Shown here: positions 56,873 to 64,000 of the stretch, in pieces
Position numbering within the stretch: position 1 is the first letter of the stretch
Layout: each line of letters opens with the position of its first letter
Origin: DTKD01 sp964494345
Lineage (GTDB): Bacteria; Armatimonadota; UBA5829
NCBI GenBank assembly: GCA_964494345.1
Contig: CAZBSI010000001.1
Location: 496,001-560,000, forward strand
Reading direction: 5' to 3'
Length of the DNA stretch: 64,000 nucleotides
Notes under the pieces: model-generated
Databases searched by the model: none
Told to the model about the DNA's origin: nothing
What the model saw: only the letters and a program-made list of their open reading frames with translations
Made by a program: the position numbers and the translations under genes

Positions 56873-57760
56873 ATGACACGACGATTTAACGCTGCGACGT
56901 GTTTATTTATAGTGGCGCTGATGGCCACTTCAATATTGCAGGCAAATGCCGCTACTTACAAGATTAAGAAGGGCGATACGCTCTCTTCTATAGCCGCTAA
57001 GAACAAGACTACCATGGCGAAACTGCTTAAAGCCAACGGACTCAAAGAAACCTCTGTTCTGAAAATAGACAAAAGCCTTACCATTCCGAGCGCGACTGTA
57101 GCCAAAAAGCCGGTGAATAGAGCGGCCAGGGCAACTCGACCGACCAACACGTCAGTTCATACAAATACTAACTGCGCGTGTCTGAGATCGGGCCCAAGCA
57201 CATCCGCTCATAAAATCACGGTTCTGCCGGAAGGCGTCACACTAAAGCTCTTGTCGACGTCGGGCAAATGGGCGAAGGTGGCTATGCCGGATGGAGTATG
57301 CGGGTTTGTCTACCGTCCGCTTCTGGCCGCCGGCGCAGGTCAGGCTGCCCAAACTGCCAAGTCTACTGCAGACTCTCCCAGGGAAGAAACAGCCGCTGCC
57401 AGCACCCTTATTCAGACCGCACTGGCATGTCGTGGAACGGCGTATCGGCGCGGGGGCACAAGCCGTGGCGGTTTCGACTGCTCCGGGTTTACGAGATATG
57501 TCTATGCGAAGTACGGCGTCTCCCTGCCGCACTCTTCCGCAGCACAAGCCGGCCGTGGGGTATCTATAGAAAGAAGTGAGCTGCAGGCCGGGGATCTGGT
57601 CTTTTTCCAGACTGGCGGAAGAGGGATATCGCATGTCGGCATTTATATCGGCAACGGCAACTTCGTGCATGCGGCTAGCAGGGGTCGAGGGGTCACTGTG
57701 GATTCGATAAACTCCGGATACTACAGCCCGAGGTATCGTGGCGCCCGGCGGGTATCTTAA
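56873..57760 (+). CDS. Secreted LysM-SH3-NlpC/P60 peptidoglycan hydrolase
   Basis: 295 residues from ATG 56873, which gives the signal peptide TCLFIVALMATSILQANA; a frame start at 56825 adds 16 residues and lies inside the structured leader. LysM at about 29-72 (YKIKKGDTLSSIAAKNKTTM) binds glycan. A bacterial SH3 at about 95-152 (CACLRSGPSTSAHKITVLPE) follows. The NlpC/P60 domain from about 176 has C203 in GFDCSGFTRYVY, H254 in ISHVGIYIG and a polar partner in NFVHAASRG. Predicted D-Glu/DAP endopeptidase trimming cell-wall stems. It converges with a minus-strand gene with six bases between. Confidence 0.93.
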   Translation: MTRRFNAATCLFIVALMATSILQANAATYKIKKGDTLSSIAAKNKTTMAKLLKANGLKETSVLKIDKSLTIPSATVAKKPVNRAARATRPTNTSVHTNTNCACLRSGPSTSAHKITVLPEGVTLKLLSTSGKWAKVAMPDGVCGFVYRPLLAAGAGQAAQTAKSTADSPREETAAASTLIQTALACRGTAYRRGGTSRGGFDCSGFTRYVYAKYGVSLPHSSAAQAGRGVSIERSELQAGDLVFFQTGGRGISHVGIYIGNGNFVHAASRGRGVTVDSINSGYYSPRYRGARRVS

Positions 57761-57766
57761 CTGATA

Positions 57767-58084
57767 CTACTTCTTTTTGCGCTCCCCCGCCAATAAGGCT
57801 GAATAGGACAGTATCAACAAAACGCTGATAAGCGCCAAAGAAAGCCCTGCTCCGCGATAATCCTCAAAGATATGTGCGACCAGCAGATGCGCGAAAATGC
57901 TGGCTGACGTCGCCAAAAATGCCAGCGAATAGAGCCAGTATATCCATCTGCGTGATGAAGCAGCCAAATCAGCCTGGCGAGTATGCGCTCGATAGGCGTG
58001 GATGCCGCAGCCCATTATCAGCGCCAGTGTGATCACCAATCTTGTCGCTTGCAGCCAATCGGGCCACTGGTTAAGATCAAACAC
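57767..58084 (-). CDS. Small three-helix membrane protein
   Basis: 105 residues with three hydrophobic segments (about 14-28, 48-72 and 80-98: VITLALIMGCGIHAY, WLYSLAFLATSASIFAHLLV, LALISVLLILSYSALL) and a Lys-rich end. No family recognised. It starts 20 bases after hemB ends on the same strand, so it may be its co-transcribed partner; no functional link can be argued. Confidence 0.7.
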   Translation of the reverse strand: MFDLNQWPDWLQATRLVITLALIMGCGIHAYRAHTRQADLAASSRRWIYWLYSLAFLATSASIFAHLLVAHIFEDYRGAGLSLALISVLLILSYSALLAGERKKK

Positions 58085-58104
58085 CGCTACCCCCCGGCCG
58101 CATT

Positions 58105-59085
58105 TTATCGTTTCTCCGTTTGCCAGGATGCAAAGTCCTTCGCGCTATAAGTGATTATCATATCTGCACCAGCGCGCTTGATAGAAGTCAATATCTCGGT
58201 AACAATCCTGCGCTCGTCGATAAAACCACGCTCGGCGGCTGCTTTTATCATGCTATACTCGCCGGATACGCTGTAGGCGGCCACCGGCACTGCAAATGAA
58301 TCCCTGGCATCGCTAATGATATCGAGGTATGAAAGCGCAGGTTTGACCATTATTATATCAGCCCCCTCCTCGATATCCAGTTCTATCTCCCTCAGAGCTT
58401 CACGGCGGTTGGGAGGATCCATTTGATAGGTCGACCTGTCCCCGAATTGTGGGGCGCAATCGGCAGCTTCTCGAAACGGGCCGTAAAAAGCCGAAGCAAA
58501 CTTAGCTGAATAGGCCATAATCGGAACATCCACATAGCTGCTCTCATCCAATGTCTCACGAATTGCCAACACACGGCCATCCATCATATCCGATGGAGCG
58601 ATGATATCGGCGCCCGCTTGTGCGTGGGATAAGGCCGTGCGGGCTATCAATTCAACGGACTCGTCGTTTGCAACTGCGCCATCGCGAACGATACCGCAAT
58701 GGCCGTGCGAAGTATATTCACACAGGCAGACATCTGTGACAATTACGAGATCAGGAACGGCTTTTTTGAGGGCGCGGACGGCTCTTTGGACGATACCATC
58801 GGAAGCATAGGCCTCGGAACCAAGCTCATCTTTGGTTGATGGCAGGCCGAAAAGCAATACGGCAGGAATACCCAGGCCGGCTACTTCACGCGCTTCTTCG
58901 ATAAGTGCGTCAATTGAGAAGTTGAACACACCCGGCATAGACGGCACCTGCAGTTTAACATCCAGCCCTGCCGTGACGAAAAGCGGGTATATAAGGTCGT
59001 CTACGGATACCTTCACCTCACGGGTCATTCTACGCAGCGCGGCGGAGCGCCTGAGTCTTCTCATTCGGTTTATAGGATAGGACAT
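58105..59085 (-). CDS. hemB: Delta-aminolevulinic acid dehydratase (porphobilinogen synthase)
   Basis: Condenses two 5-aminolevulinate molecules to porphobilinogen, the substrate of HemC at 10.8 kb. 326 residues. Zinc cysteines C120, C122, C130 are in VTDVCLCEYTSHGHCG, so this is the zinc-dependent type. The Schiff-base lysines are in MAYSAKFASAFYGPF and IIMVKPALSYLDI. APSDMMDGRVLAIRETLD is conserved. It is separate from the hemC operon. AAGGTG precedes the ATG. Confidence 0.97.
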   Translation of the reverse strand: MSYPINRMRRLRRSAALRRMTREVKVSVDDLIYPLFVTAGLDVKLQVPSMPGVFNFSIDALIEEAREVAGLGIPAVLLFGLPSTKDELGSEAYASDGIVQRAVRALKKAVPDLVIVTDVCLCEYTSHGHCGIVRDGAVANDESVELIARTALSHAQAGADIIAPSDMMDGRVLAIRETLDESSYVDVPIMAYSAKFASAFYGPFREAADCAPQFGDRSTYQMDPPNRREALREIELDIEEGADIIMVKPALSYLDIISDARDSFAVPVAAYSVSGEYSMIKAAAERGFIDERRIVTEILTSIKRAGADMIITYSAKDFASWQTEKR

Positions 59086-59112
59086 ATATCTGCACCTTCA
59101 AAAAAACTGGCT

Positions 59113-59129
59113 GATATTTATAAAATATC
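59113..59129. promoter_or_regulatory. AT-rich dyad upstream of hemB
   Basis: GATATTT-ATA-AAATATC: 7-bp arms around three bases, 28 bases upstream of the hemB start. On the minus strand it contains a TATAAA that could be a -10 box. Candidate operator; function not shown. Confidence 0.35.
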
Positions 59130-59325
59130 TCAATGTGTCAGGAGATTGCCTGCGCGGTGTAGAAGAGATAGAATGGACACGCGCAAGCAGCCGTTTCTGT
59201 GGACATTATACCACGCAATAGAATGCGCGGAGGTCGACAGAGATGATTGGCTGCCGTCTGTAAATTGAGCCATCGACAAATTGATGGTCGATAGAACTTC
59301 AAACTCATTTTCAAGGAGGATCATT

Positions 59326-60039
59326 TTGAGAACAATCAGACTGATCGCACTAATTGCTGTAATCACAGCTTTAACTCTGCCTGTTTTGGCGGCTGGTTGC
59401 GTAGAAGCCGCAGTTACGCCGGACAACACCCTTAGCGCTTATGAGAAGTCCACTGGATGGCAGCTTCTGTTCGATGGGAAGACACTCAATGGCTGGGCGT
59501 GTACCGACCCTACCCCTGGCGGCTGGATAATCGACCAAAACGCGCTGTTTTATACGGTGAAGGGCAGCGGCTATCTTTATACAAAAAAGACTTTCGGCAA
59601 CTACCAGTTCAAGACCGATTTTATGATTGACAAGGATACGAACAGCGGGATTTTCTTCAGATGGGAGAAAATCGAGGACCCTGTGAACACAGGTTTCGAG
59701 ATGCAGGTCTGGGATACTGCCGGCAAGATGCCTATCGAGAAGAACCACAGCGGAGCTTTATACGACGCAGTGGCCCCCAGCGTAAACACGATGAAGCCTG
59801 CAGGGGAATGGAATACGGCCGAAATTACGTGCAAAGACAATCTTATCACTATCACGCTCAACGGCAAGCGAATTGTGGTAGCTAACCTCGACCGGTGGAC
59901 CACCGTCGGTATGAACCCGGACGGAACGCACAACAAATACAATCGAGCTCTGAAGGACTGGGCGCGATCCGGCCATATCGGATTCCAGGCCCACGGCGGC
60001 AAGGTCTGGTATAAGAACATCAAGATTCGAGAGTTGTAA
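59326..60039 (+). CDS. Secreted DUF1080 protein (3-keto-disaccharide hydrolase family)
   Basis: 237 residues from TTG 59326, six bases after AAGGAGGA; an ATG further upstream lacks such a site. Signal peptide with AVITALTLPVLAAGC, where the Cys may also be a lipobox. The single concanavalin-like domain has GWQLLFDGKTLNGW, YLYTKKTFGNYQFKTDF, SGIFFRWE, FEMQVWDTAG and GHIGFQAHGGKVWYKNIKIR, the standard DUF1080 run. Members are known to cleave 3-keto-glycosides made by Gfo/Idh/MocA enzymes. It precedes a GH78 gene by 90 bases with a terminator between, so it is probably transcribed alone. Confidence 0.88.
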   Translation: MRTIRLIALIAVITALTLPVLAAGCVEAAVTPDNTLSAYEKSTGWQLLFDGKTLNGWACTDPTPGGWIIDQNALFYTVKGSGYLYTKKTFGNYQFKTDFMIDKDTNSGIFFRWEKIEDPVNTGFEMQVWDTAGKMPIEKNHSGALYDAVAPSVNTMKPAGEWNTAEITCKDNLITITLNGKRIVVANLDRWTTVGMNPDGTHNKYNRALKDWARSGHIGFQAHGGKVWYKNIKIREL

Positions 60040-60062
60040 AACATTTAGCGAAGAAGTCACTG

Positions 60063-60087
60063 TGTGGGGTCTTATTCAGACCCCACA
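60063..60087 (+). terminator. Intrinsic terminator after the DUF1080 gene
   Basis: TGTGGGGTC (60063-60071) and GACCCCACA (60079-60087), perfect 9-bp stem with loop TTATTCA. The T tract is poor (TCTCCATAT). Confidence 0.6.
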
Positions 60088-60128
60088 TCTCCATATACCA
60101 CCTACTAATTGCTTCCAGGAGAACAGCC

Positions 60129-62291
60129 ATGCCCGACGAGACGAGTCTGCAAGCGCCTTGCGGCCTGATTTGTGAGCTGCTGAGCCACCCCGAATGGACC
60201 GTTATTACAAACCCACGCCCGTCGTTTGGTTGGGTGGTGAATGATGCACGACGAGGCGCAGTGCAAAGCGCTTATCAAATCAGGGTCGCTTCGCGCAGCT
60301 TCGTGCAGGATGCCGATTTGTGGGATTCCGGCAAAGTGCTGTCTAACAGATCCATTAACGTTGTCTATGAAGGACCTCCCCTACCCGCTGAGGCCACCTG
60401 CTGGTGGGCTGTGAGAACCTGGGATGCGGGCGATAAGCCAGGCCCTTGGAGTAAAACGCAAAAAGTCAACCTCGCAAAACAGGCTTCGACGACCTTTTAT
60501 TCTGACGATTGGACAGAATCTGAGAGGGGCGACGTTCGGGCAAACAGGCATCCACTGGAAGTACACGAAATAGAACCAAAACAGTTAATCGCCAAAGGGA
60601 ATGGAAATTATTTTGTGGACTTCGGTAGAGCTGCGTTCGGCGCTATTGTCCTCGAATTAACCGTTGATCGCGCTTGCAAGATAGGTATCCACCTTGGCGA
60701 AAAAAGAGCTAAAGACGCTGTTGATACAAAGCCTGGCGGGTCTATAGTCTACCTGCACAGGCAAATGCAACTGATCCCCGGCACTCATAAATATAAGCTG
60801 GAGCTTGAGGTATTCGAACGCGGTATGCGGATGCCAAAGCATATCGGCGAGGTTGCGCCTTTTAGATACTGCGAGATTACGGATTGCCCGGCGGCAATAG
60901 ACGCTTCAAATATACGGCAACTTGCCGTTTGGTATAGGTTCGATGACGATGCTGCCTCGTTTGTTTCATCTGATCCGACCCTCAACGACATTTGGGGTCT
61001 GTGCAAATACTCCATAAAAGCCACGAGTTTTTTGGGGATATATGTGGACGGCCAGCGGGAACGGCTGCCTTACGAGGCGGATGCATATATTAACCAACTC
61101 GGTCACTATTATACCGACCGCGAATACGCGATGGCGCGCTATACCCACGAGCATCTTATCACCCACCCGACCTGGCCGACGGAGTGGATATTATTTTCGG
61201 TTTTGATGGCCTGGGAGGACTATCTTTACACGGGCAACCCGGACTCGGTAAAGAGATGTTATGACGATCTTGCGGCCAAGACCCTGACTGCGCTTGCCAG
61301 AAAAGATGGGCTGATAAGCACGCGCACGGGGTTGGTGACCAAAGAGGTGCTGGATTCGATTCATTTTAATGGTAATTTGAAGGACATAGTTGACTGGCCC
61401 CACGGCTCTGAGATCGATGGCTACGATTTCGTCGACATAAACACCGTGGTTAACGCTTTTCATTACAGAGCGCTGGTGTTGATGTCCAGGCTGGCGGATG
61501 CCATTGAGCGCAGGGAGGATGCGGATAAGTATCGCAAACGCGCTGAACGGGTGTATTCTGCGTTTAATGATAAGCTGTTTGATCGTGTAAATGGCGTGTA
61601 TGTCGACGGCGAAGGCAGCAAGCACTTTTCACTCCACGCGAATATGTTCGCCCTGGCCTTTGGATTGGTTGGGGATAGACAAAAGGCGTCTGTTATCAAA
61701 TTTATTAAAAGCAGAGGAATGGCATGCAGCGTATACGGTGCGCAATTCTTGCTTGAAGCATTATATCGAGCAGGCGAAGACGCTGCTGCGCTTAATTTTA
61801 TGACGAATTCATCAGATCGTAGTTGGCCACACATGATCTACAACCTTGGGACCACCATTACCCTCGAAGCGTGGGATGCGAAGTATAAACCTAATCTGGA
61901 CTGGAACCACGCCTGGGGAGCGGCGCCGGCAAACATAATACCCCGATTCATAGCTGGTGTGGAACCGATAGAACCAGGCTTTTCGACATTCAGAATCAAG
62001 CCTAACACCGCGTCTTTGAGAAGCCTGGATGCCACCGTGCCGACAATAAGAGGGCCGATAAAAGTGGCGATTCGAGTCGACGAATCCCAATATCGCCTGA
62101 ATTGCACTATTCCTGCAAACACAACCGCCGAAGTCCATATACCAGCCTCGGACATATCTCAAATAGCGGAAAGCGAACAGGGGATAGTCGATAACGAGTA
62201 TATTCGATATGTCCGTGTGGAGGATGGGAGAGTAGTTTTGTGTGTGGAAGCGGGGTCGTATAGTTTTTCAACGATGATGCCACCTGTATAG
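60129..62291 (+). CDS. GH78-type alpha-L-rhamnosidase
   Basis: 720 residues, no signal peptide, so likely cytoplasmic. N-terminal fibronectin-like module (NPRPSFGWVVNDARRGAVQS; CWWAVRTWDAGDKPGPWSKT). The alpha/alpha barrel holds YVDGQRERLPYEADAYINQL (catalytic-type Asp/Glu), ITHPTWPTEWILFSVLMAWE, VDWPHGSEIDGYDFVDIN and WNHAWGAAPANIIPRFIAG. The C-terminal beta-sandwich has EPIEPGFSTFRIKP. It releases rhamnose from plant or bacterial glycans, such as rhamnogalacturonan fragments. AGGAGAAC precedes the ATG. Confidence 0.9.
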   Translation: MPDETSLQAPCGLICELLSHPEWTVITNPRPSFGWVVNDARRGAVQSAYQIRVASRSFVQDADLWDSGKVLSNRSINVVYEGPPLPAEATCWWAVRTWDAGDKPGPWSKTQKVNLAKQASTTFYSDDWTESERGDVRANRHPLEVHEIEPKQLIAKGNGNYFVDFGRAAFGAIVLELTVDRACKIGIHLGEKRAKDAVDTKPGGSIVYLHRQMQLIPGTHKYKLELEVFERGMRMPKHIGEVAPFRYCEITDCPAAIDASNIRQLAVWYRFDDDAASFVSSDPTLNDIWGLCKYSIKATSFLGIYVDGQRERLPYEADAYINQLGHYYTDREYAMARYTHEHLITHPTWPTEWILFSVLMAWEDYLYTGNPDSVKRCYDDLAAKTLTALARKDGLISTRTGLVTKEVLDSIHFNGNLKDIVDWPHGSEIDGYDFVDINTVVNAFHYRALVLMSRLADAIERREDADKYRKRAERVYSAFNDKLFDRVNGVYVDGEGSKHFSLHANMFALAFGLVGDRQKASVIKFIKSRGMACSVYGAQFLLEALYRAGEDAAALNFMTNSSDRSWPHMIYNLGTTITLEAWDAKYKPNLDWNHAWGAAPANIIPRFIAGVEPIEPGFSTFRIKPNTASLRSLDATVPTIRGPIKVAIRVDESQYRLNCTIPANTTAEVHIPASDISQIAESEQGIVDNEYIRYVRVEDGRVVLCVEAGSYSFSTMMPPV

Positions 62292-62293
62292 AA

Positions 62294-62324
62294 AAGCCCG
62301 CCACATCTTTTCTATGGCGGGCTT
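62294..62324. terminator. Bidirectional terminator between GH78 and the PEP-CTERM gene
   Basis: AAGCCCGCCA (62294-62303) pairs perfectly with TGGCGGGCTT (62315-62324), loop of 11. It lies between converging genes and can serve both. Confidence 0.75.
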
Positions 62325-62340
62325 GATGGAGTATTACGGT

Positions 62341-63024
62341 TTACTTTCTCCGCCGCAGTCTAAACAGAGCTGGAATCAAACCTGCCGCAAAAATCGTCAC
62401 GCTTGCAGGCTCCGGAACGGTTGTTGCAATAATTTTCGGCGCGTTCTGAGACGTCGGGCCGCTGATAGATCCGTAGGTATCTCTTGAACCAGACAGAACG
62501 TAAGTAGAATATGCCCTGCCGGCAGCGAGGTCGTTCTGAATATGTGAAAGTACATTGAAGGTAAAGATGCCCGGTGCGCCGCTGGCGCTGTTGCCAAAAA
62601 CTTCAAATCCACCAGGCAGGCCCTTGGCAGCCGGACCAAGGCCATCGGTGACTACGTTGCCGGTGAGAGGTGCAGTGCCGGTGTTAAGCCATCCGATTTG
62701 TGCAGACCCATAGTAGTAGCCCGTATCAAATCCCAGAGAGTTGACTATCAAGTTCGCGCTGGTCAGGGTCTGCCCCGCAAGCTGATAAATGGGTATTTCA
62801 AAGATCGAGACTGTATAATCATTACCATATGGCGCGCCGAAGTATAGCCCGACGCCCATGGAGTCGGTGGCTGGTGAATATCCATAGTCGCCGTATTTGG
62901 TGTTCCATGCATAGTGTGCAGCGCCATCAACAGGCGTGGTAAGCACCACCTCAGCGGCGTTGGCTGCAACACAAATCGCGAGCAGCATAAACAGCATTGA
63001 GACAAGTCGTATAGTGTTTCTCAT
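62341..63024 (-). CDS. PEP-CTERM sorted surface protein
   Basis: 227 residues. Signal peptide (SMLFMLLAICVAANA), then a secreted body of about 180 residues rich in Gly, Ser, Tyr and Asn (GDYGYSPATDSMGVGLYFGA; LSHIQNDLAAGRAYSTYVLS) resembling other beta-rich PEP-CTERM proteins. The C-terminus is the sorting signal: VPEPAS, a hydrophobic helix (VTIFAAGLIPALF) and RLRRRK. It should be cut by an exosortase and exported to the surface or matrix. No exosortase gene is in the window. AAGGAGAAA precedes the ATG. Upstream lies a sigma-54-type promoter. Confidence 0.9.
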   Translation of the reverse strand: MRNTIRLVSMLFMLLAICVAANAAEVVLTTPVDGAAHYAWNTKYGDYGYSPATDSMGVGLYFGAPYGNDYTVSIFEIPIYQLAGQTLTSANLIVNSLGFDTGYYYGSAQIGWLNTGTAPLTGNVVTDGLGPAAKGLPGGFEVFGNSASGAPGIFTFNVLSHIQNDLAAGRAYSTYVLSGSRDTYGSISGPTSQNAPKIIATTVPEPASVTIFAAGLIPALFRLRRRK

Positions 63025-63089
63025 TGTGTTTTCTCCTTATCGAGAGAGCTGCTTGAATAGAAAGCTCCCTTCCCATACAAGGGAATGAT

Positions 63090-63105
63090 TGCATAAAACG
63101 TGCCA
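63090..63105 (-). promoter_or_regulatory. Sigma-54-type -24/-12 promoter of the PEP-CTERM gene
   Basis: Minus strand TGGCACGTTTTATGCA: GG and GC separated by exactly ten bases, one mismatch to the TGGCAC-N5-TTGCA consensus. Transcription would start near 63079, leaving a leader of about 55 bases. Confidence 0.6.
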
Positions 63106-63151
63106 TATGTGTGACTATTGCAATATAGTGTGACGCGTTATCCAACGTCTT

Positions 63152-63171
63152 ATGTTGCTATATGGTAACAT
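63152..63171. promoter_or_regulatory. 20-bp dyad upstream of the sigma-54 promoter (possible activator site)
   Basis: ATGTTGCTAT/ATGGTAACAT: 8 of 10 positions are symmetric. It lies 46 bases upstream of the -24 element, a suitable place for an enhancer-binding protein. Function inferred. Confidence 0.4.
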
Positions 63172-63201
63172 TGAGACTGAGGTGGCTATCTTCTGCCAAA
63201 A

Positions 63202-63232
63202 CAAGACGGCGACTTCACAGATCGCCGTCTTG
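63202..63232 (-). terminator. Intrinsic terminator of clpB
   Basis: CAAGACGGCGA (63202-63212) pairs with TCGCCGTCTTG (63222-63232), loop of nine; on the minus strand the stem is followed by TTTTGGC. Lies 31 bases past the clpB stop. Confidence 0.75.
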
Positions 63233-63262
63233 ATTAGCTGTTAATTTAAGTTGCAGTATATT

Positions 63263-64000
63263 TTATATGGAGGCTGCTGCCTCAGGCCGCTCGAAGACTA
63301 TTTGGCCGTCTGCATCTGCATCGACTGTGATCTTATCCCCTTCTTTGAACTTGCCTTCCAGCAATTCCATCGCCAGTTTATCCTGTATCTCGCGTTGTAT
63401 GGCGCGTTTGAGAGGTCGCGCGCCATAGACCGGATCGAAACCCTGCCTGGCCAGGGATTTTTTGGCCGATTCAGTTATGTCGAGATCGAAATCCCTGCTT
63501 GCCAGTCGCTTCTTAAGATAAGCGATTTGAATGTCGACTATCTTCTCGATATCGCTTTCGGAAAGTGCATTGAAGACCACAATCTCATCGACCCTGTTCA
63601 AGAACTCCGGCCGGAACTGGGAGCGCAGAGCCTCCATAACCATTCGGGATAGTTCTTCCTGCTCGACTTTTTTGTCTATACTTTGCCTGAATCCCATTAT
63701 GTTGTGCTCGCGGATCATCTCGGAGCCGATGTTGCTGGTCATAATGATCACAACATTGCGGAAATCCACCGTGCGACCTTGCCCGTCAGTGAGTCGGCCG
63801 TCTTCGAGAATTTGCAACAATATATTAAACACATCGGAGTGTGCCTTTTCGATCTCGTCAAAGAGAACCACGCTATATGGTCTGCGGCGAACATGCTCGG
63901 TCAGATAGCCGCCCTCTTCGTAGCCGACATATCCGGGAGGCGCTCCGATCATTCTGGCCACGGAGTGCTTCTCCATAAACTCGCTCATATCGATGCGCAC
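63263..64000 (-). CDS. clpB: ClpB disaggregase, C-terminal part (cut by window edge)
   Basis: AAA+ chaperone that rescues aggregated proteins with DnaK. The 245 residues seen are the second nucleotide-binding domain from after Walker A to the end: RIDMSEFMEKHSVARMIGAP, PGYVGYEEGGYLTEHVRRRP, Walker B SVVLFDEIEKAH, LEDGRLTDGQGRTVDFRNVV, MTSNIGSE, QFRPEFLNRVDEIVVF (arginine-finger region) and GARPLKRAIQREIQDKLA. The GYVGYEEGG form and the long end without a ClpP loop (no LGF/IGF tripeptide in the expected place) favour ClpB over ClpC. The 5' end is beyond 64000. Confidence 0.93.
   Translation of the reverse strand: MRIDMSEFMEKHSVARMIGAPPGYVGYEEGGYLTEHVRRRPYSVVLFDEIEKAHSDVFNILLQILEDGRLTDGQGRTVDFRNVVIIMTSNIGSEMIREHNIMGFRQSIDKKVEQEELSRMVMEALRSQFRPEFLNRVDEIVVFNALSESDIEKIVDIQIAYLKKRLASRDFDLDITESAKKSLARQGFDPVYGARPLKRAIQREIQDKLAMELLEGKFKEGDKITVDADADGQIVFERPEAAASI

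Noticed and set aside
56686..56928. 80-codon minus-strand frame in the P60 leader
   Set aside because: It overlaps the P60 start and signal peptide, has no ribosome-binding site or family resemblance.

Overview
The window is gene-dense chromosome of moderate G+C, read here without any database search. It looks like a free-living, motile, diderm bacterium of the Terrabacteria side, most plausibly an Armatimonadota-like lineage; that placement is inference. Signs of a diderm envelope are a PEP-CTERM protein, a signal-peptide protein ending in the outer-membrane-style terminal Phe, and a lipoprotein. The order nadK-recN-steA-steB is the one I know from actinobacteria. A fliM fragment at the left edge indicates flagella. 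AhbC, AhbD and a 2-oxoacid:ferredoxin oxidoreductase point to an anaerobic or microaerobic metabolism. Several secreted carbohydrate-active enzymes suggest growth on plant-type polysaccharides. I found no rRNA, tRNA, CRISPR array, insertion sequence, integrase or prophage gene, so this reads as core and niche-adaptation chromosome rather than an island.

Layout. 0-3.8 kb: fliM (partial, minus), then a secreted GHL10-type glycosidase and a secreted beta-propeller protein. 3.8-10.7 kb (minus): miaB-mutS-mutL followed by ahbD. 10.8-16.1 kb (plus): a tightly coupled hemC-nadB-cobA/hemD-ahbC operon. 16-20 kb: a lone Fe-S PD-(D/E)XK nuclease, small proteins, YjbQ, a lipoprotein, an outer-membrane-type protein and a Crp/Fnr regulator. 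20-28 kb: M29 aminopeptidase, TPR protein, then nadK-recN-steA-steB-GT2. 28-31 kb: two secreted sugar enzymes (Gfo/Idh/MocA and a TIM-barrel isomerase) and a MraY-like transferase. 31.2-33.8 kb: a four-subunit 2-oxoacid:ferredoxin oxidoreductase. 33.9-38.5 kb (minus): a 45-residue Lys-rich protein, a DUF4091-like protein, and a GAF kinase with its receiver partner. 38.7-48.6 kb: polysaccharide locus (pectate-lyase fold, GH43, URO-D-family protein, large lyase-like protein, with a divergent GH2 beta-mannosidase). 48.6-55.9 kb (minus): the nusA-ylxR-infB-ylxP-rbfA-nrnA-truB-ribF translation/RNA operon. 56-64 kb: nitroreductase, a LysM-SH3-NlpC/P60 hydrolase, hemB, a DUF1080 protein, a GH78 rhamnosidase, a PEP-CTERM protein and the 3' part of clpB.

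How the parts fit. HemB, HemC, the CobA/HemD fusion, AhbC and AhbD together specify heme synthesis through siroheme rather than coproporphyrin. No HemE/HemG/HemH-type gene is present here; the only URO-D-family protein sits in a polysaccharide operon and lacks the HemE N-terminal signature. The secreted Gfo/Idh/MocA dehydrogenase, the TIM-barrel isomerase and the DUF1080 protein together could form a periplasmic 3-keto-glycoside pathway.

The best candidates for new biology are these. The PEP-CTERM gene has a near-consensus sigma-54 promoter with an upstream dyad. Several promoters place the -10 box only 5-9 bases before the start codon, suggesting leaderless mRNAs. The nusA operon leader carries a terminator-like hairpin between promoter and gene. 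A pseudoknot-capable leader precedes the NlpC/P60 gene. A URO-D-family protein is translationally coupled to a polysaccharide enzyme.
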